From positions 62,001 through 126,000 of the forward strand of contig SVHS01000002.1 of the NCBI GenBank assembly GCA_015055745.1: a stretch of 64,000 nucleotides of DNA. Reading direction: 5' to 3'. The DNA is from Clostridiales bacterium (lineage in GTDB: Bacteria > Bacillota > Clostridia > Christensenellales > UBA1242). Below, one piece after another: positions 10,526 to 19,587 of the stretch. Positions within the stretch are counted from its first letter, which is position 1; each line of letters opens with the position of its first letter. The position numbers were made by a program, and so were the translations under genes. Under the pieces are notes generated by a model, which did no database searches, was not told the DNA's origin, and saw only the letters and a program-made list of their open reading frames with translations.

Positions 10526-11557
10526 CTAGATATCTAGCTTAAATTGACTTAACAATTTTAGATTTCCGCTATTTAGCTCTCTAATATCATGAATACCGAG
10601 ACTGAGCATTACCATACGATCTAGTCCAAGACCGAATGCACAGCCACTATATTGCTCTGGGTCGATACCACCATGGCGTAATACATTTGGATGTATCATA
10701 CCACACGGACATAGCTCTATCCAACCACCGTTTTTACATGTAGGACAACCTTTACCGTCACAGAAAGGACATCTCACGTCCATCTCAAAGCTAGGCTCAG
10801 TAAATGGGAAGAATCCTGGACGAAGGCGCACTTCCACTTCCTTTTTAAATATTTTAGACAACATTTCTTTCATAAAGTAGATAAGATTGCCGACTGACAC
10901 ATCTTTATCTACTATCACACCTTCTAGCTGGAAGAATGTGTTTTCATGACTAGCATCTACGTCTTCATTTCTAAAGCAACGTCCAGGGAATACCGCTCTA
11001 ATAGGTGGAGTGTATTTTTTCAATATCCTATTTTGTGCAGCAGATGTATGAGTCTTCAATACCTGTCCATTGTTTAGCCAGAATGTATCTTGCATATCTC
11101 TAGCAGGGTGGTTTTCTGGCACGTTTACAGCGATGAAATTGTTGTATTCTGTCTCCACTTCATTACCGTCCTCTACGACAAATCCCATAGATACAAATAC
11201 GTCCTCTATCTGCTTTTGAATAATAGTCCTAGGGTGTAGACTACCTTTACAACCTTTTATAGGTAATGTAATATCTATTTTTTCTGCGCTGTTGATTTCT
11301 TTCTCTAGCTCGGCCTGCTCGAGGAATGTCTCTTTCGCACTGATGAGTCTCTCTGCTTCTATCTTTCCGTTATTTAGCATTTGTCCCACTTTACCTTTTT
11401 CCGCAGGGGGCACTTCTTTCATAAAACGGAATAGCGCAGTGATCTTTCCACTCTTACCCAATACATCTACTCTCAAAGCTTGACACTCGGCAGTAGAATC
11501 AATCTCCTCCAGCTTGGCTTTCGTATAATCTAAAATCTCATTAATCTTATCTTGCAT
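10526..11557 (-). CDS. pheS: Phenylalanine--tRNA ligase alpha subunit
   Basis: Class II aaRS motifs (FRNEDVDASHENTFFQLEG; FGLGLDRMVMLSLGI); operon with pheT. Confidence 0.97.
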   Translation of the reverse strand: MQDKINEILDYTKAKLEEIDSTAECQALRVDVLGKSGKITALFRFMKEVPPAEKGKVGQMLNNGKIEAERLISAKETFLEQAELEKEINSAEKIDITLPIKGCKGSLHPRTIIQKQIEDVFVSMGFVVEDGNEVETEYNNFIAVNVPENHPARDMQDTFWLNNGQVLKTHTSAAQNRILKKYTPPIRAVFPGRCFRNEDVDASHENTFFQLEGVIVDKDVSVGNLIYFMKEMLSKIFKKEVEVRLRPGFFPFTEPSFEMDVRCPFCDGKGCPTCKNGGWIELCPCGMIHPNVLRHGGIDPEQYSGCAFGLGLDRMVMLSLGIHDIRELNSGNLKLLSQFKLDI

Positions 11558-11569
11558 ATTTTCTCCTCA

Positions 11570-11840
11570 AAATAAAAAACTCATCCTATACAATAGGACG
11601 AGTAGAATTTCCCGTGGTACCACCTATATTCACAATCTGCATTGTCTCATTACATTTTCACAGTTTTGTCTGGCGACTCTTAATCACAAATAGTGTTTTC
11701 CGAGTGCAACTCCGATACCGAAATTCGAACGATTACCTGAACATAAGTGGCTCTCAATCGCTGGCTCACTCTCCCTCATATGAAAGCAATCTTCTACTGA
11801 TGTATCTTCACAGTTTTTATTATGATTACTTTATCTCAAA
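11570..11840 (-). promoter_or_regulatory. T-box riboswitch upstream of pheST
   Basis: Minus strand contains the T-box core AGGTGGTACCACGGG, then terminator stem CTCGTCCTATTGTATAGGATGAG-TTTTTT. A candidate UUC (Phe) specifier lies in GAATTTCGG. Located directly upstream of pheS. Confidence 0.92.
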
Positions 11841-11955
11841 AAAATTCTTTTGTCAATACATTTTGAATTATTTTTGATTTTTCTAAAATTTCTAAAACAA
11901 AAATCTCTTGCAATATTTTTCATTGTGTGCTATACTACCCATGTCTAAACATTAA

Positions 11956-12030
11956 GCCCCCTTAGTTAAATGGATATAACAGCTCCCTCCTAAGGAGCAA
12001 TTGTGGGTTCGATTCCCGCAGGGGACACCA
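11956..12030 (+). tRNA. tRNA-Arg (anticodon CCT), CCA encoded
   Basis: GCCCCCTTAGTTAAATGGATATAACAGCTCCCTCCTAAGGAGCAATTGTGGGTTCGATTCCCGCAGGGGACACCA folds as a cloverleaf; anticodon loop CTCCTAA. Confidence 0.93.
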
Positions 12031-12036
12031 AACACA

Positions 12037-12070
12037 AGCAGTCATATATTAAAAATGACTGCTTTTTTAT
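12037..12070 (+). terminator. Rho-independent terminator after tRNA-Arg
   Basis: AGCAGTCAT-N9-ATGACTGCT followed by TTTTTT. Confidence 0.85.
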
Positions 12071-12122
12071 TTGTTTTACCATTCTCTGTACATTTGAATT
12101 ATATTATGCTATAATACAACCA

Positions 12123-13331
12123 ATGGAGATATTTATGACTAAAGATGAGAAAATGAAAGCCATAAACGATTTAGCTTCGGATATTGATTGTTTAGAACCA
12201 TTGCATAAGTGGACTAACGACTTAAATATATTTAGCTTACTTAAACTCGACCGCGTAGAAATCCGTCACAGCAATATGCTATCTTGGTTATTAAACCCCA
12301 ACGAATTACATGGATTTAGTGACAAATTATTAAAAAAGTTTTTAATATATGCCACTAAGGGAACGAACATAAATATAATGAAAGGCCTGAGTCCTGTAGA
12401 TATAGACCTGATGAATTTAGATGATGTAATAGTGTGTAGAGAAAAAGACAATATTGATATCTTGATTATTTCAGAAAGCAATCATCTTATTTTGGCAATT
12501 GAAAACAAAATTGGCTCAACAGAACATTCTAATCAGCTAGAGAAATATAAAACTGGTCTACTAAGAGATTATCCTGACAATTATCGTTTTGTTCTGATTT
12601 ATTTAACCCCAGACGGAGATGAATCATCGGACTCAGACAACTGGGTTAGTATGGATTATGATTTCGTATTAAAGGAAATAAATAAATTAATTGATATTTA
12701 CAAAATACCAGATAAAGCAAAAATTTATATCGAAGACTATATAAAAGCAATAAGGAGAAGCGTAGTGGAAGATAAAGAAATCGTTGATATTTGTAGAAAG
12801 ATATATTTTAGACATCAAGAAGCTTTTGATCTAATTTTTGAAAATAGACCTGACATCATGAGTCATATTTCTGATTATATTTATAACTATTTGGTAATAA
12901 ATTCAGTAAAATTTGATATTAATGTATGGGAAAATCATACAAAACATTATGTAAGATTTACACCCAAAAAACTTTCTGCGATGTGCGGACACATGGGTAG
13001 TGGTTGGGTATCCCAAACTAATCTAATAGGTTTTGAATTTCAAATATTTGAAGATTCTGGAGTGAATCTTGCAGTAATAATAGGTCCAGCAGATACACAA
13101 TATGAAAACTATAGGCAAAAATTATTTGATATCGCAGTAGATCACAATTATAAAATGAAAGGAAAAACTTTAAAAAATAAATGGAAAACTATTTTGTCCA
13201 CAAGTATCATTTCAAAAAATAATCTTGATATTAGGGACGAATATTTGGAAGAATCAATTAAAGTCTCTATCGATAACTATATAAACAATAAATTACCTAC
13301 AATTATATCTGATTTACTTAAAGCATTTTGA
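12123..13331 (+). CDS. PD-(D/E)XK nuclease family protein
   Basis: D...E-x-K core (DNIDILIISESNHLILAIENKIGSTEHSNQLEKY). The listed ORF start at 12003 lies inside the tRNA; internal ATGs at 12123/12135 are more likely. Confidence 0.75.
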   Translation: MEIFMTKDEKMKAINDLASDIDCLEPLHKWTNDLNIFSLLKLDRVEIRHSNMLSWLLNPNELHGFSDKLLKKFLIYATKGTNINIMKGLSPVDIDLMNLDDVIVCREKDNIDILIISESNHLILAIENKIGSTEHSNQLEKYKTGLLRDYPDNYRFVLIYLTPDGDESSDSDNWVSMDYDFVLKEINKLIDIYKIPDKAKIYIEDYIKAIRRSVVEDKEIVDICRKIYFRHQEAFDLIFENRPDIMSHISDYIYNYLVINSVKFDINVWENHTKHYVRFTPKKLSAMCGHMGSGWVSQTNLIGFEFQIFEDSGVNLAVIIGPADTQYENYRQKLFDIAVDHNYKMKGKTLKNKWKTILSTSIISKNNLDIRDEYLEESIKVSIDNYINNKLPTIISDLLKAF

Positions 13332-13358
13332 GTACCATAAATTATGATATGCTTTATA

Positions 13359-13388
13359 CAAAAAACGCACTTATGTGCGTCTTTTTTA
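13359..13388. terminator. Bidirectional terminator between convergent genes
   Basis: AAAAAACGCAC-TTAT-GTGCGTCTTTTTT. Confidence 0.85.
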
Positions 13389-13901
13389 TATAGAAAAGAA
13401 ATGTACTCTATTTTTCAATGTCTTAAATATTTCTAAATGCCTTTCTTCGTCTTCTATGATACGAGCAAATAGTCGCTTGAGGCTATCATTTTTCACTCTA
13501 TTTATAGCTAAATTATACTGCTCTATTGCAAATGTCTCTGCGCGGATATTGTTATCCAACATATCCTTTAGCTTAGTAGTATAATTTACATTTCCTGTAT
13601 TGTAGCCCACTCCATGAGAATCTTCGTATTTTGGTATACCTCCAAATTCGCCGATAGCGTGCATCAATATATGTAAATGCATCATCTCCACTATACCAAT
13701 TTCTTCAAAGATATCTGCTATATCTTGCATTGTCTTGTCTGACACACAGGACTGATACACATATTGAAGTACAGCGTTTAGCTCTCCAGACCTACTATTA
13801 GCTAGATTTTTTAGTATTGATACTGTCGTCATATCTTCTCTTGCTCCCTCTATCTCGGGATAAGGTTTTTCTACCCTTATTTGTATATCTTCAAAATCCA
13901 T
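13386..13901 (-). CDS. Ferritin-like domain protein (rubrerythrin/manganese-catalase-like fold)
   Basis: Two helical E...ExxH-type motifs (GELNAVLQYVYQ...EIGIVEMMHLHIL; IRAETFAIEQYNLAI...IIEDEERHLEIF). Confidence 0.8.
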   Translation of the reverse strand: MDFEDIQIRVEKPYPEIEGAREDMTTVSILKNLANSRSGELNAVLQYVYQSCVSDKTMQDIADIFEEIGIVEMMHLHILMHAIGEFGGIPKYEDSHGVGYNTGNVNYTTKLKDMLDNNIRAETFAIEQYNLAINRVKNDSLKRLFARIIEDEERHLEIFKTLKNRVHFFSI

Positions 13902-14039
13902 AATTCCTCCTATACTAATTATGTAGAAAGCGAAATGTTTGTGAAATATATACCAAAATCCTATTTTCTTTTACAAGAAATCTTGCAATAATATTTGTTA
14001 AAAAAGAATTTATATGATAAAATACATCAAGAGGGAAAA

Positions 14040-16433
14040 ATGCGTAAAAAGAAATCTAATAAAAACAAATCTAGCGCTAGTATCTCTAGATTTAATCCAA
14101 AACCTAATGAAGGTCTGTCTCAAAAACAAATCTCACAGCGAACACAAGAAAATCTTGTAAATATTTCAAATATAAAGACTTCAAAAAGTATAGGTAGTAT
14201 TTTATTTAAAAATATTTTTACCTTCTTCAATATGACTTGTTTAGTGGTAGCACTGGCACTCATATCTGTGGGAGCTTTTTCTGATTTGCTATTTTTAGTC
14301 ATAGTGATATTAAATACTGTCATAGGCATAGTCCAAGAGATAAAAGCCAAAAAGACTATGGACAAGCTATCTCTCACAAATTCAAATTTTACAAAAGTAA
14401 TACGTGACAGTGAAGAACAAGAAATATACAAGACAGAAGTAGTGCTTGATGATGTGTTGGTACTAAATCCAGGTATGCAAATCGCTTGCGATAGTATCGT
14501 GATAGATGGACACGTAGAAGTAAATGAAAGTTTGCTCACCGGCGAGAGTCAGCCAGTAAAAAAAGATAAAGGTGATAGTTTGCTCGGTGGTAGCTTTATA
14601 TCTAGCGGTACTTGTCGAGCTAAAGTAAATAAAATAGGTAATGAAAATTATATTTCTCAGCTAAGTGAAAAAGCAAAATCTTTCAAGCAGGCTAAGAGTG
14701 AACTTTTGACCTCTCTTAGAAATTTAATAAAAATCATTACAGTATTTATGATACCTATCGCTATACTCATGCTATACAATAACTATACATACTACACCGC
14801 CAACCCAGCTGAAGAATATAGCACGTTATATATGGTCATCACAAAGACTAGTGGTTGTATTATCGCCATGATACCAGCAGGTATGTTCTTACTTACTTCG
14901 GTCGCTCTAGCTGTCAGTGTCATGAGACTGGCAAAAAAGAGGACATTGGTACAAGAATTATATTGTATAGAGATGCTAGCTAGGACAAATGTCCTTTGTC
15001 TAGACAAGACAGGTACTCTTACAAATGGCTCCATGAGTGTAAAAGATGTCGTCTTACTCGGCAAGAAGACCGAAAAAGATGTGGACAAAATTATTTCTTC
15101 TATGGTAAATGCATTTCATGATGCTAATCAGACTGCTCTAGCTCTAAAAGCATATTTTGGCAAGCCTAGCTACACTGCAGACAAATCTATACCTTTCTCA
15201 TCTGAGAGAAAGTTCATGGGTTGCAAATTCAGAAATGTGGGCGCATACAAATTAGGTGCTTACGAATATGTAATGGATAAGCCTACCGCAGAGATAAAGA
15301 AAATGGCTGAAGAGTATGCTCAAAATGGATACAGAGTACTCTTGCTTGCTGGCTGTGACAACAATTTTAGCAATACAAACTGTACTCCAGTAGCTTTGGT
15401 GCTACTCCAAGACAATATCAGAAAAGATGCACCAAAGACTATTGAATGGTTTAAGAAAAATGATGTAGATATCAAGATTATATCAGGAGACAATCCTGTC
15501 ACAGTAAGTGAAGTAGCTAGGCGAGTCGGTGTAGAAAATTATGATAAATATATTAGTTTACATGGTATGAGCAATACCGAAGTCATGGAAGCAGCTACAA
15601 AATATGCTATATTTGGTCGTGTAAGCCCTGAGCAAAAAGCAATACTAGTAAAAGCTCTCAAAGCACAAGGTAAGACAGTAGCTATGACTGGTGACGGTGT
15701 AAACGATATCCTTGCCCTTAAAGAAGCAGACTGCTCTATTGCAATAGCAGCTGGTAGTGACGCAGCACGTAGCGTAAGTCAGCTAGTACTATTGGATAGC
15801 AACTTTAGCTCTATGCCAAATGTAGTAGCTGAAGGTAGACGTGTGGTAAATAATATACAAAAATCATCATCACTTTTCCTAATGAAGACAATATTTGCTA
15901 TATGTATTTCATTATTTGTATTGTGTATGAATAAGACTTATCCTTTCTCACCTATACAGTTTATATTACTCGAGATGTTTGTCATAGGATTGCCGTCATT
16001 CTTCCTAGCGCTACAACCAAACATCAACCCTATCAAAGGAAAATTCTTATCCAATGTCGCTAAAAATACACTACCGGCTGGTATATGCTTGGTCGGGGTT
16101 ACCATAGCGATGTATGTATATCAAATGTTTACTGGTATCACTACTGAAGTGCTAGTCACCATGTCATCTATAGGTATCATAGTAGTCGGATTTATAGCAT
16201 TATTTAGAATGTGCAAGCCGTTTAATTGGTTTAAGTCCATCATGTATGTAGCATGTGCTGGCATATGTATAGCTTGTGTGATAGGATTATTTGATTTATT
16301 TAAATATGTACCTATATCTTACTATGACACATTATTCCTTATAGTAGTATGTCAAGCAAGCTATCCTGTATATATGGTACTAAACAAATTATTTGAGCTT
16401 TCTAGCAATACCGTACCTCCTACTGAATCGTGA
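14040..16433 (+). CDS. Cation-translocating P-type ATPase (HAD-IC)
   Basis: LLTGESQPVKK, CLDKTGTLTNG, MTGDGVNDILALKEADCSIA motifs; GAGGG upstream of ATG at 14040 (the ORF track starts at 13995). Confidence 0.95.
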   Translation: MRKKKSNKNKSSASISRFNPKPNEGLSQKQISQRTQENLVNISNIKTSKSIGSILFKNIFTFFNMTCLVVALALISVGAFSDLLFLVIVILNTVIGIVQEIKAKKTMDKLSLTNSNFTKVIRDSEEQEIYKTEVVLDDVLVLNPGMQIACDSIVIDGHVEVNESLLTGESQPVKKDKGDSLLGGSFISSGTCRAKVNKIGNENYISQLSEKAKSFKQAKSELLTSLRNLIKIITVFMIPIAILMLYNNYTYYTANPAEEYSTLYMVITKTSGCIIAMIPAGMFLLTSVALAVSVMRLAKKRTLVQELYCIEMLARTNVLCLDKTGTLTNGSMSVKDVVLLGKKTEKDVDKIISSMVNAFHDANQTALALKAYFGKPSYTADKSIPFSSERKFMGCKFRNVGAYKLGAYEYVMDKPTAEIKKMAEEYAQNGYRVLLLAGCDNNFSNTNCTPVALVLLQDNIRKDAPKTIEWFKKNDVDIKIISGDNPVTVSEVARRVGVENYDKYISLHGMSNTEVMEAATKYAIFGRVSPEQKAILVKALKAQGKTVAMTGDGVNDILALKEADCSIAIAAGSDAARSVSQLVLLDSNFSSMPNVVAEGRRVVNNIQKSSSLFLMKTIFAICISLFVLCMNKTYPFSPIQFILLEMFVIGLPSFFLALQPNINPIKGKFLSNVAKNTLPAGICLVGVTIAMYVYQMFTGITTEVLVTMSSIGIIVVGFIALFRMCKPFNWFKSIMYVACAGICIACVIGLFDLFKYVPISYYDTLFLIVVCQASYPVYMVLNKLFELSSNTVPPTES

Positions 16434-17259
16434 TATTATGTATCAGTTTATTTTGAATATCAAATATACAAATGCCCGCAAGGGCATTTTTGTTTATCAA
16501 GAAAAATTCACTTTCGCTCACAGGATACATCTCACAAAACTCCGGAAAAAACAATCCTATATCCTCCGCTTTGTCTAGCTTGATATTTTCATGCAAGAGT
16601 TCTTTAGCGTATTTAAAATTTTTCGCCCGCACACAATCTAAAAACACACACCCAACAAACTCATCTCTTAAGCACATATCTTCATCATCTAGATATACAA
16701 GATAGTCGTCATATTTTTTATCTTTTATATGCAAGACACGTCCATGATTTAACGCATCATACAGTCTAGTCATGAAATACTTTTCCTCTCCACTCTCATT
16801 GTATTCATCGTAATAATCAGCATACTTGAGCTTGTCGTCTTCAAGTATAATGATAAAATTTCTCTTACCCACAAAATATATAAGACACAGTTTACCCTGT
16901 ATTTCATGATGTGAATATTCCACACCGTCTACATATTTATCCACCACAATATCACCAGAGATAGTGAGTAATATCTTATCTGATAAGGAAAATAAAATCT
17001 CTTTTCCACTATGGCTTATTTTCACCACTCTTGTGCTATCCACATTGTATGGAAATAGAAAATAATAAATGTCCTGCTTGTACTCGATTTTCAACACATT
17101 TTTTTGTACATCACAGTCAAAAGAAAATGGCAATCCTCCACCCATCACAAGTGCATGAGATAGTCTTCCACTGATTTCATATTTTACATACGGATATATT
17201 TTTTCATACACTTCGTCTGCATAGATGGAGCACGCGAACTTTGAGATAAGATAATTCAT
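16420..17259 (-). CDS. Hypothetical protein
   Basis: Long ORF with coding-like composition and no recognisable family; start adjusted from a TTG at 17283 to the ATG at 17259. Confidence 0.65.
   Translation of the reverse strand: MNYLISKFACSIYADEVYEKIYPYVKYEISGRLSHALVMGGGLPFSFDCDVQKNVLKIEYKQDIYYFLFPYNVDSTRVVKISHSGKEILFSLSDKILLTISGDIVVDKYVDGVEYSHHEIQGKLCLIYFVGKRNFIIILEDDKLKYADYYDEYNESGEEKYFMTRLYDALNHGRVLHIKDKKYDDYLVYLDDEDMCLRDEFVGCVFLDCVRAKNFKYAKELLHENIKLDKAEDIGLFFPEFCEMYPVSESEFFLINKNALAGICIFDIQNKLIHNITIQ
16471..16494 (+). terminator. Terminator of the P-type ATPase gene, inside the 3' end of the convergent ORF
   Basis: AATGCCC-GCAA-GGGCATT-TTTGTTT. Confidence 0.8.
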
Positions 17260-17365
17260 ATAAATATTTATGTTAAGAAACAAAAAAACTTTCTATTTTA
17301 TATTTATTTACAATTTCACCCTACTTTCGCACGATAATAATTAGCCTATCGGGAATAATAAAATC

Positions 17366-17635
17366 ATGAACAAAATCCCAGAACATCAAAAAAATCAAAA
17401 CGCAAAGATTCACGTCATGCCACCTAGTATCACAGATGAAGATATCTCAGCCCTCTTTCATGGTATACTCAGCGTAGTCAAGAAGAAAATTGAACTAGAA
17501 GCTAGAGCTGAAATAATCAACATGAATGTAAATATGGAAAAACTACTACGTGAATTGAAAGAACGACAAGCCGAGTGTATCAGATTAAAAAATGAGATTT
17601 TGTATCTTAAATCTCAAATTCAAAATACTGATTAA
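17366..17635 (+). CDS. Hypothetical small coiled-coil protein (89 aa)
   Basis: ORF with a C-terminal heptad-like segment (MEKLLRELKERQAECIRLKNEILYLKSQIQ). Confidence 0.6.
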   Translation: MNKIPEHQKNQNAKIHVMPPSITDEDISALFHGILSVVKKKIELEARAEIINMNVNMEKLLRELKERQAECIRLKNEILYLKSQIQNTD

Positions 17636-17708
17636 TCGTTCATAATCATATATTTTTTCAATTTGTCAACTAATTTTTAAAAAAAATTAAAATTTTTTCT
17701 CAAAATAT

Positions 17709-17737
17709 TTGCATAATCTTTTAAAAACTGCTATATT
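17709..17737 (+). promoter_or_regulatory. Predicted sigma-A-type promoter for the 17759 gene
   Basis: TTGCAT-17 nt-TATATT, about 20 bp upstream of the ATG. Confidence 0.6.
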
Positions 17738-17758
17738 GTTTTAAAAGAGTGGTGAATA

Positions 17759-18850
17759 ATGGAAGAAATGATTTTTTTCGACAATGCCAAAGAAAATGTG
17801 ACAAAATTCTTCGCGCAAGAGTTTGAAAATTTCCCAGCTCTACTTATGTCACATTTTTTAAATAAATTCAACGATATCATGAATTATCAAGAGGAAGGTA
17901 ATGTCATCAAGCCGAAGATTATCTTCACCGATAATATTGAAGCGCTCATTCGCTCTATTCCGAAGTCTCACTCTATGACAGTATTTGAAGACAATGAGGC
18001 GACGATGTTTAACTCTAGACTAAAGTCACTCCTTGCTATAGCAAAAAATGATTGGTGTATCTTTATCGACATCAAAGAAAACAAGATCAGCTACGGACTA
18101 GTAATGTCATTTACTAGTATTAAAGATAAAAATTTGCTTAGGACTATCGAAGAAAGCAATTCGTTGAAGGACAAGGCTAGCAAATTTCACTGTATACTTG
18201 CTAGACCACTAAACTTTTACTCCATGATGCTACACTCTATATCTGGCAATGACTTGATAGTGAACTTTTCTCTAGACAAGTCAAAATGTAATATTTTCAA
18301 TACAGAGATCAGAGAGTTTGTAGATGCGACTTTCTCAAAACTACGTACTACTCAAAGAAAACTACAAGATATGAAAAATATGTACCTAAACATATTTTCA
18401 AATGTACTCAGCTATGTCAATGGCTCTATATGCGTCATCGTGGACAAAGATTATAAAGACAATGGCCTATTTGAAGACGGTATTTGGCTAAAAGAACCTA
18501 TTAGCTTTAGCAAGCTATTTACTCAATCAAAAAGCTACAATGAAGAAAAACTACAAGCGTATGCCGACTTGTTTATGAATATGCTAAACTTTGATGGTAT
18601 CACTATCATAGACAATCTTGGTCGTATCAGAGCATACAATGTATTCGTCGAGCCAAACTCTAAAAAAGTCGGCTACATAGTCGGAGGAGCTAGGAAGCGT
18701 GCTGCATTCTATATCCTCAGCACAAAGAAAAAAGATATAGTGGGCGTATACTTCCAGTCTCATGAAGGCGAAGTATTCTTTCAAGAGATAGCTAAGAAAA
18801 TGCCAAGACTAAAAGCCACTAAAAAGAATGAAGAAAAAGAGAGTAATTAA
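17759..18850 (+). CDS. Protein of unknown function with a C-terminal DAC (di-adenylate cyclase)-like domain and degenerate motifs
   Basis: 'GSICVIVDKDYKDNGLFEDGIWLKEPISFSKLF...FDGITIIDNLGRIRAYNVFVEPN...YIVGGARKRAAFYILSTKKKDIVGVYFQSHEGEVFF' aligns by eye with the DAC motifs DGA, GTRHRAA and SEETG. Confidence 0.65.
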   Translation: MEEMIFFDNAKENVTKFFAQEFENFPALLMSHFLNKFNDIMNYQEEGNVIKPKIIFTDNIEALIRSIPKSHSMTVFEDNEATMFNSRLKSLLAIAKNDWCIFIDIKENKISYGLVMSFTSIKDKNLLRTIEESNSLKDKASKFHCILARPLNFYSMMLHSISGNDLIVNFSLDKSKCNIFNTEIREFVDATFSKLRTTQRKLQDMKNMYLNIFSNVLSYVNGSICVIVDKDYKDNGLFEDGIWLKEPISFSKLFTQSKSYNEEKLQAYADLFMNMLNFDGITIIDNLGRIRAYNVFVEPNSKKVGYIVGGARKRAAFYILSTKKKDIVGVYFQSHEGEVFFQEIAKKMPRLKATKKNEEKESN

Positions 18851-18862
18851 CTCTCTTTTTTC
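18834..18862. terminator. Bidirectional terminator between convergent genes
   Basis: AAAAAGAGAGT-AATTA-ACTCTCTTTTTT. Confidence 0.75.
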
Positions 18863-19587
18863 TTATATTTTATGACAGCTCTAAATATTGTCCTATCTTG
18901 AGCCTTGCCTTCTATGTAAAAATAATTTTTTATTTTCTTTTTATAGACATCGATACAGTCTCCTTCATGACTTTCATTTACAAAATAAATCTCGTATTCT
19001 TTGATAGCCATGTTTTTCAATTCTTCCACACTAAAAGCATCTAGTGCCATATAATTGTACTTGAGATTATTGGTATGCATATTGACATCTATATCTGTGG
19101 CTCGTATTACTCTACTGTATGAGAGGTCTTTTTCTGCCACATCTTCTCGCATGTTTGTATACTCTGCCACCACTTCTTCCGTCTTTTGCATATCCAGATC
19201 TGGATAAACTATAGTGTTCATCTTCCTAATCTTGCGTGTATCAAAATCTAGACAACACCAATCAGCAGAGCATTTTACTTTTACACTGTTGCCTACTTTT
19301 ATCATACAGTCTCTCACTGCTCTTGCCATACCTAACTCATGAGTCCAAGTAATGACATTTGCTTTGTCTCCAGTCTTGACATCACCTTTTATGATGAGTT
19401 TCATCTTGGTCACCACCCAAAAAGCTCTACTCTTTTCTTCCATAGTCTTGTGGTCAAGACCAATGATGTTGGAATGATTGAAAGTAGCGACCTCCAACAG
19501 ACGCATTTGCTCTGTCAGAGGCACTACTTGATCAAAGTTTACCATGGTGTCATCTATAGTGATTGTTTCTTTATGCCAGTTTTTCAT
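18847..19587 (-). CDS. Acyl-ACP thioesterase family protein (FatA/FatB-like)
   Basis: Double hot-dog layout, 'ITWTHELGMARAVRDCMI', 'VIRATDIDVNMHTNNLKYNYMALDA'. Confidence 0.88.
   Translation of the reverse strand: MKNWHKETITIDDTMVNFDQVVPLTEQMRLLEVATFNHSNIIGLDHKTMEEKSRAFWVVTKMKLIIKGDVKTGDKANVITWTHELGMARAVRDCMIKVGNSVKVKCSADWCCLDFDTRKIRKMNTIVYPDLDMQKTEEVVAEYTNMREDVAEKDLSYSRVIRATDIDVNMHTNNLKYNYMALDAFSVEELKNMAIKEYEIYFVNESHEGDCIDVYKKKIKNYFYIEGKAQDRTIFRAVIKYKKKES

Noticed and set aside
11614-11877. 87-aa plus-strand ORF upstream of tRNA-Arg
   Set aside because: Antisense to the pheST T-box leader; apparent coding is accidental
12003-12122. N-terminal 40-aa extension of the nuclease ORF
   Set aside because: Begins inside tRNA-Arg and runs through its terminator; translation should start at 12123 or 12135
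14120-14539. 139-aa minus-strand ORF inside the P-type ATPase gene
   Set aside because: Entirely within a confidently assigned CDS on the other strand
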